Shown here: piece by piece, positions 59,744 through 64,000 of the stretch
Layout of the letters: each line of letters begins with the position of its first letter
Numbering within the stretch: the first letter of the stretch is position 1
Origin: G963675935 sp963719005
Lineage (GTDB): Bacteria > Planctomycetota > Planctomycetia > Pirellulales > Thermoguttaceae
Assembly (NCBI GenBank): GCA_963719005.1
Contig: CAVRAR010000018.1
Coordinates: 186,001 to 250,000 of the forward strand
Direction: 5' to 3'
Length of the DNA stretch: 64,000 nt
Made by a program: the position numbers and the translations under genes
Notes under the pieces: model-generated
What the model was told of the DNA's origin: nothing
What the model saw: only the letters and a program-made list of their open reading frames with translations
Databases searched by the model: none

Positions 59744-61528
59744 CTATTTCACCTGCACCTCATAGGGCATCCACGTCAGGACTCGCTGCGAGAGCATCTG
59801 GCGGAGCATCTTCGATTGTCGCAGCAAGCGGAGGCCCTCCGACAGCAGCGAGTCGGCGTCGGTCGAGGCCGAGGGGTCGCCGAAGAGTTGCTCGAAGATC
59901 GTCTTTGGCTCGGGCAGCGTGAGCAAATCGACGTCGGCGTCGGCCTTCAAGCCCGCCGACGCCTTGGCCGCGGCAATCGCGTCTTGCAACGTGCCAACCT
60001 CGTCGATCAGGCCGAGCTTCTTGGCGGTCATGCCGGTATAGACGCGGCCTTGGGCCAACGCTTCCAACTTGTCGTAGGTCATCTTCCGCCCTTCGGCGGC
60101 CTTGCTGACGAACTGATGGTACGTGTCCTGCAACAACTCGAGCCACACCTTCCGCTCGCCGGGCGAAAACGGCTGGCCCGACGACATCGCGCCGCTGTTG
60201 GCGCCGCGGGCGATCACTTCGGTGTGCAGGCCCAGTTTGCCGTACAGCCCGCGAGTGACGAGTTTGCCGCCGATCACGCCGATCGAGCCGGTCAACGTGG
60301 AAGGGGCGGCGTAGATCTTCTTCGCGCCCATGGCGATGTAGTATCCGCCGCTGCCGGCCACGTCGCCCATGCTGGCGATGAGCGGCTTCTTGATGCGCAC
60401 CGTTTCACGCCAGATCAAGTCGCTGGCAACGGCCGATCCTCCGGGGCTATCGATCCGCAGCACGACGGCGACCACCTTCGGGTCGTCGGCAGCCTTCTTC
60501 AGCGCGGCGACCATCGGAGTGGAACCGATCACCGTAGAGCCGAACATCCCGCCGTCCCCTTTGCCCTCCATGATCGGGCCGACCGCGTAAACCACGGCGA
60601 TTTTCGGCTTCTTGCTGACGGTGGCCGACGGCTTTCCGCCCGTGAAAATCTCGATTAGCTTCATCATTCCGCCCAAGCCGGAAAAATCGGCTTCGATCTT
60701 ATGTTTCTTGTAGTTGGCGACAACCTCGACGTTCCCTCCCTTGAGATCCTTTTTGATCGCCTCTTCGAGTTGGTCGGCGTAGAGCACGTCGTCGATCAGG
60801 CCGGCCTTCTTCGCGTCGTCCGCGGTGAAGAGGCTGCGATCGACGTACGTTTTGACCTGGTAATCCTTCAGGTGGCGATCGGCGGCGATGACGCTGAGCA
60901 AGTCCTGATAGTTGTCCTCGACCAGCGCTTCATAGCTTTCGCGGAGGGGTTTGCTCATTTCGTTGCGGGTGAACGGTTCGAAGGCGCCTTTGTACTTGCC
61001 CATCTTCAAGACGTCGAACTCGAGGCCCAGTTTATCGAGCAGGCCCTTGAAGAAGGTGATTTCGGCGCGAACGCCCGGAATGATCAAGACGCCGGACGGG
61101 GGCATGGCGATCCGATCGCACGCCGAGGCGAGCATGTATTGCCGGGCGTCGGCGGTCGTCAGTTCGGCATAGACCGGTTTGTGGGCCTTCCGCAGCCGAG
61201 CCACCGCCCCGCGAAGCTCGTAGACCTTGGCCCGGCCGATGTCCAAGTCGTCGATCTTCAGCCAGACGGCCGCCACGCTCTTGTCGGCGGCAGCGGCGTC
61301 GATGCGTTGCACCAGCGAGGCGAGGCTCGACTTCATCTCGCCGAACATGCCCATCGAGGTTGGCCCCTCGGCATAATCGCCTTCGAGCGTCAACGCGACG
61401 ACGAGCGTTTTCTTCACCGCCTTATGGGCCGCGGACTTCGCCCCCTTTGTTGAGGGCGCCGCCTCGGCCGATGATAGATACAGCGCCAGCACGGAAACGA
61501 CGCAGCCGAGCAGGAGATACCGTCGCAT
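59744..61528 (-). CDS. sppA: Signal peptide peptidase SppA, double-domain type
   Basis: 594 residues from MRRYLLLGCVVSVLALYLS, with signal peptide. The first half gives KTLVVALTLEGDYAEG and the general-base lysine in KMGKYKGAFEPF. The second half gives VVAVVLRIDSPGGSAVAS and the catalytic Ser in DVAGSGGYYIAMGAKK, then STLTGSIGVIGGKL. The two halves form the fused 67K-type SppA that degrades cleaved signal peptides in the membrane. It stands alone between two non-related genes. Confidence 0.92.
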   Translation of the reverse strand: MRRYLLLGCVVSVLALYLSSAEAAPSTKGAKSAAHKAVKKTLVVALTLEGDYAEGPTSMGMFGEMKSSLASLVQRIDAAAADKSVAAVWLKIDDLDIGRAKVYELRGAVARLRKAHKPVYAELTTADARQYMLASACDRIAMPPSGVLIIPGVRAEITFFKGLLDKLGLEFDVLKMGKYKGAFEPFTRNEMSKPLRESYEALVEDNYQDLLSVIAADRHLKDYQVKTYVDRSLFTADDAKKAGLIDDVLYADQLEEAIKKDLKGGNVEVVANYKKHKIEADFSGLGGMMKLIEIFTGGKPSATVSKKPKIAVVYAVGPIMEGKGDGGMFGSTVIGSTPMVAALKKAADDPKVVAVVLRIDSPGGSAVASDLIWRETVRIKKPLIASMGDVAGSGGYYIAMGAKKIYAAPSTLTGSIGVIGGKLVTRGLYGKLGLHTEVIARGANSGAMSSGQPFSPGERKVWLELLQDTYHQFVSKAAEGRKMTYDKLEALAQGRVYTGMTAKKLGLIDEVGTLQDAIAAAKASAGLKADADVDLLTLPEPKTIFEQLFGDPSASTDADSLLSEGLRLLRQSKMLRQMLSQRVLTWMPYEVQVK

Positions 61529-61681
61529 TTCGGAGTTCCTTTGGGCAAACCGGGTAAAAAATACGGGCTGAGGACTGATTCTAGTGTAGTCGAACAGGTC
61601 GATTTTGTCTGCCCTCCCCTGAAGGGTGGAGAGGCCGATCGGTTCTTCCAAACGGGATGGTAGGAGGCGACTCCTACAGCG

Positions 61682-62395
61682 TCACCAGCCGACCATGCCG
61701 GGGCCCGTTGGCTCGCCCACCCGTCGGATCCATAGCATCAGCCCGTCTGTGGCGCCCAAGGGCGACATGGTGATCGAGCCGTCCTTCTGCCTCGTTCCGA
61801 TTTGTCGTCGCAAGAGGACGAGGGGTGTTTGTGGAGAGACGATTGCCGGCTCTTGGTTCCATTGGACGCCGCCTGTTGACGACGCCGGAGGGTTGACCAC
61901 TGCATCCGACACGTCGCGTGAGACGCTCATGCCGCCGGCGTAGAAGCAGCAAACCCACCTGCCGCTTTTCGGGTCTCTGAGAAAGACGGCCGAGACGTTC
62001 GTGTCGCCGGAGAAGTCGCTGGTGAACCCGCCGAGCGGTTTCGGGAATCCATCGCCTCGAATGCCGGCGGTGGCATAGCAGATGTCGTACCTGCCCGGCG
62101 GGAAATGGACTTGCCATCGCCATTGGCCCGGCTCGGGCGTCCAGCGGGCGACGGCGCAGAGCATCGCCGGATTGTCCACCTTGAGAATCCCGTATTCGCG
62201 TCGATATTCCGCCAGTTCCTTCCGGGCCCGCAGCAACTGCCATCCGGTCGTAAACAACGCCATGCCCATTGCCGCCAGCAGCACGAAGAGCATCAGCCCC
62301 CGCAACGAGAATTGCCATCGGCCAATCTTCCGTCCGCCGGCGCCTCCGCTCGATTCCTCCATCGGCGACTGAGAGAAATCTGATGCGGTGGTCAT
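61682..62395 (-). CDS. Membrane-anchored planctomycete protein of unknown function
   Basis: 237 residues with the start chosen at MTTASDFS; an earlier Met at 62452 exists. RWQFSLRGLMLFVLLAAMGMALF is a single membrane helix of the style common in Pirellulales membrane proteins. A coiled stretch (RARKELAEYRREYG) follows, then a soluble domain with VARWTPEPGQWRWQVHFPPGRYDICYA. It is exposed outside the cytoplasm. Function unknown. Confidence 0.65.
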   Translation of the reverse strand: MTTASDFSQSPMEESSGGAGGRKIGRWQFSLRGLMLFVLLAAMGMALFTTGWQLLRARKELAEYRREYGILKVDNPAMLCAVARWTPEPGQWRWQVHFPPGRYDICYATAGIRGDGFPKPLGGFTSDFSGDTNVSAVFLRDPKSGRWVCCFYAGGMSVSRDVSDAVVNPPASSTGGVQWNQEPAIVSPQTPLVLLRRQIGTRQKDGSITMSPLGATDGLMLWIRRVGEPTGPGMVGW

Positions 62396-63003
62396 CGGAG
62401 CAGAACAGTCACCAATGTGTTTGTCAGCAAGGCAAGCGGGAAAGAACTGCAACCGATTGTCGTCTGAGTTTTCGTTTTCATTTAGGCCTCAAAAAGGAAA
62501 CGTCGCGGCAACCATCCTACCCCTGTCTTAACGGGGCAACAAGCAGTTCGGCCTGAACCCGGAATATCGCGGTGGCCGATTCTTGCTCTTGAAGACCGGC
62601 CGGCAAGTAATAGAATGTTCACCGATCCTTGACAAACTAGCGAGTTGCAGCCTCGGAACGCGAAAAATGCGCGCCACGGCGACCGAATTGGCAGGGGGTT
62701 TTGCAACGCGATGTCCTCAACAGAGGGGAAGGCGGCGAAAAAGCGACACGACATAAGCCATTGTCACACAATGGGTTGCGGCGACGCAATCCGCCAAGAG
62801 ACTGACGGAGTTTAAGTGATGCGTTGCAAAACCTGCCGCAGTTTTTGCAGGTCGAGAGGCTGTCGCGCCCGCCGGCGGGATTGCTTTGCGAGCCACCTTT
62901 GGGTTCCGCTCTAAGGAAGTTTACGGGATGCGAAAGATGTTGGTGGGAGAAGAAGTGTAGTGGATCATCGCCAGAATAAAACCCCGCAAACAAAGGAACA
63001 TGC
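62396..63003. other. Intergenic region before the GH130-like gene
   Basis: 608 bases between divergent genes. No gene, clear promoter or strong repeat is recognised. Confidence 0.5.
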
Positions 63004-64000
63004 CATGACTCCCCACGCAACCGTTCACGGGCCGCTGTTGGTTTACAAGGGACATGTCGCCGATAGTCGCCTTTCGCTCCGCGAAAGAATCGCTGCTTTC
63101 GCGGAGCGAAAGGCGACAATCGCGGCCTGCGAACCGTTGCCTCGCCGCTGCTGGACTATTTTGGTTTGTCTGCTGTGGTTACCGTCGATAACCGGTTTCG
63201 CGGCCGAGGCGCCGCCGCTGTTTGAAAAGAATCGACCGGCCTGGGAAATCAAGTTTGCAGACGTCGATAATGCGGTGATGTCGGTCGCCGCCGGCGAGTC
63301 GAAGAAGACGTTTCACGATCCACTGACAAACAAGGATGTGAAATGGGAGCAAGACGTCGCTTGCCCGAGCTTCACCGTCTTCAACGGCAAGCTGTATTGC
63401 GTTTATCGGGCGTATGGAGACGACGACGAGTGGCGGCTCGGCTTGGCGCAGAGCCGCGACGGCCTGCACTTCACGCGATCCGACCAGCCGGTGCTCTATG
63501 CAAAGCCGTCCGATGCATTTCTCGGGCCGTTGCTCAAGGTAAAAAACCAAAGCGTCACCTATGGCGACCCCAGGCTAACGGTCGGCGAGGATGGCCGCTT
63601 CTACCTCTACTTCAACTTCGTTCATTACGGGAAGACGACAAACGACCAACAGTTGGCGGTGGCGACGTCGCGAGATTTGTTGCACTGGACCGTTCATGGC
63701 CGCATGTTCGCCAAGCAATCGCCGAACGACAGAGCCCTGATCCCCGAAAAATCGCCGTGGCGGCTGCCCGTGGCCACGGTCGTATCTCGACTTGAAGGTG
63801 ATCGCTTCGTGGCTACAAAGATCCAGGGCAAGTACTGGGCGTATTTCACCTGCTACGCTACGAAAGGATCGTATTGCCTTGGCGTCGCCACGTCGGATAA
63901 TCTGCTCGACTGGAAGCTGTTGCGAGACAAGAACGGCAAGCTCCCCGATCCGCTGCCGGCGCGTCGCGGCTACTTCGACAGTTGGTACACCGACCCGGTC
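63004..64000 (+). CDS. GH130-like glycosidase/phosphorylase, 3' end outside window
   Basis: An open frame runs from ATG 63004 to the right edge with no stop. Residues about 43-66 hold a signal-like stretch (RRCWTILVCLLWLPSITG, then FAAEA). A five-bladed beta-propeller-like fold follows: DVACPSFTVFNGKLYCVYRA, WRLGLAQSRDGLHFTR, YGDPRLTVGEDGRFYLYFNF, VATSRDLLHWTVHG, GKYWAYFTCYATKG and LGVATSDNLLDWKL. These repeats fit the GH130/GH43/GH32-like sugar-active propellers, closest to GH130. The signal peptide is preceded by about 40 residues, encoded partly by a palindromic element, so translation may start later, for example at a TTG near 63139. Confidence 0.65.
63067..63116. repeat. Perfect 21-bp-arm palindrome within the GH130-like gene 5' end
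   Basis: TCGCCTTTCGCTCCGCGAAA plus G (63067-63087) is exactly complementary to 63096-63116. It is translated, if the upstream ATG is used, as SRLSLRERIAAFAERKAT. Confidence 0.88.

Noticed and set aside
62637..63119. Minus-strand protein opposite the GH130-like gene start
   Set aside because: It is mostly the complement of the palindrome and the signal peptide region, with no conserved features.

Overview
The window reads as two joined blocks. The right block (about 19.1-64 kb) is a high-GC planctomycete chromosome segment, most like Pirellulales. Supporting signs are a SWIM/SNF2 helicase, PEP-CTERM and 'FSLRGLM'-type membrane proteins, Uma2 and DUF4954 proteins, and many palindromic repeats. 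The left block (1 to about 19.1 kb) is plasmid-like. It carries a toprim primase, a RepA-type initiator, ParA/ParB, an SSB and a run of small genes with individual terminators. Its rep/par/toprim proteins resemble planctomycete mobile replicons. Its cargo (a type IV pilin-like fusion, a giant NHL-repeat surface protein, GDP-fucose synthase, a family 2 glycosyltransferase and a PIG-V-like mannosyltransferase) looks more like Patescibacteria/CPR. These affiliations come from remembered family features, not a search.

The blocks meet at the 3' part of a tRNA-Arg(CCG) (19055-19101) whose 5' half is missing. Just left of it are phased short direct repeats. This is the geometry of a right attachment site of an element integrated in a tRNA gene, with integrase and intact tRNA lying left of position 1. 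A metagenome assembly chimera is the main alternative.

Left block layout: primase, origin-like region (long hairpins plus three 34-bp-phased repeats), rep, pilin/Ig-like/glycine-rich protein, parB-parA with an upstream palindrome, NHL protein, two small acidic proteins, surface-sugar genes, small-gene array, ssb, and a 206-bp perfect direct repeat present twice.

Right block layout: SNF2 helicase (frameshifted); a sugar locus (XylR-like regulator, a secreted glycosidase broken by eight frameshifts, FGGY kinase, URO-D-like protein, TIM-barrel isomerase-like protein); argG; a small operon ending in a phosphoribosyltransferase-GNAT fusion; a DHA2 transporter; trpB-trpA; a CoA-disulfide-reductase/rhodanese protein; an IS91 remnant beside a truncated hybrid kinase; a PEP-CTERM pentapeptide protein; a DUF4954 protein; a signalling cluster (pseudokinase/ATPase/GAF/hybrid histidine kinase, methyltransferase, REC-HD-GYP, Hpt); a GH36-like glycosidase; Uma2; SppA; and a partial GH130-like gene.

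The most notable signal is a family of mobile palindromes sitting in frame inside genes: trpA once, the DUF4954 gene twice, and the IS91 transposase once or twice. They add peptides with GDCPNF and ENGTVPF signatures, like the Rickettsia palindromic elements. Frameshifts in both blocks are mostly +1, which suggests a common insertion-type sequencing error or local gene decay.
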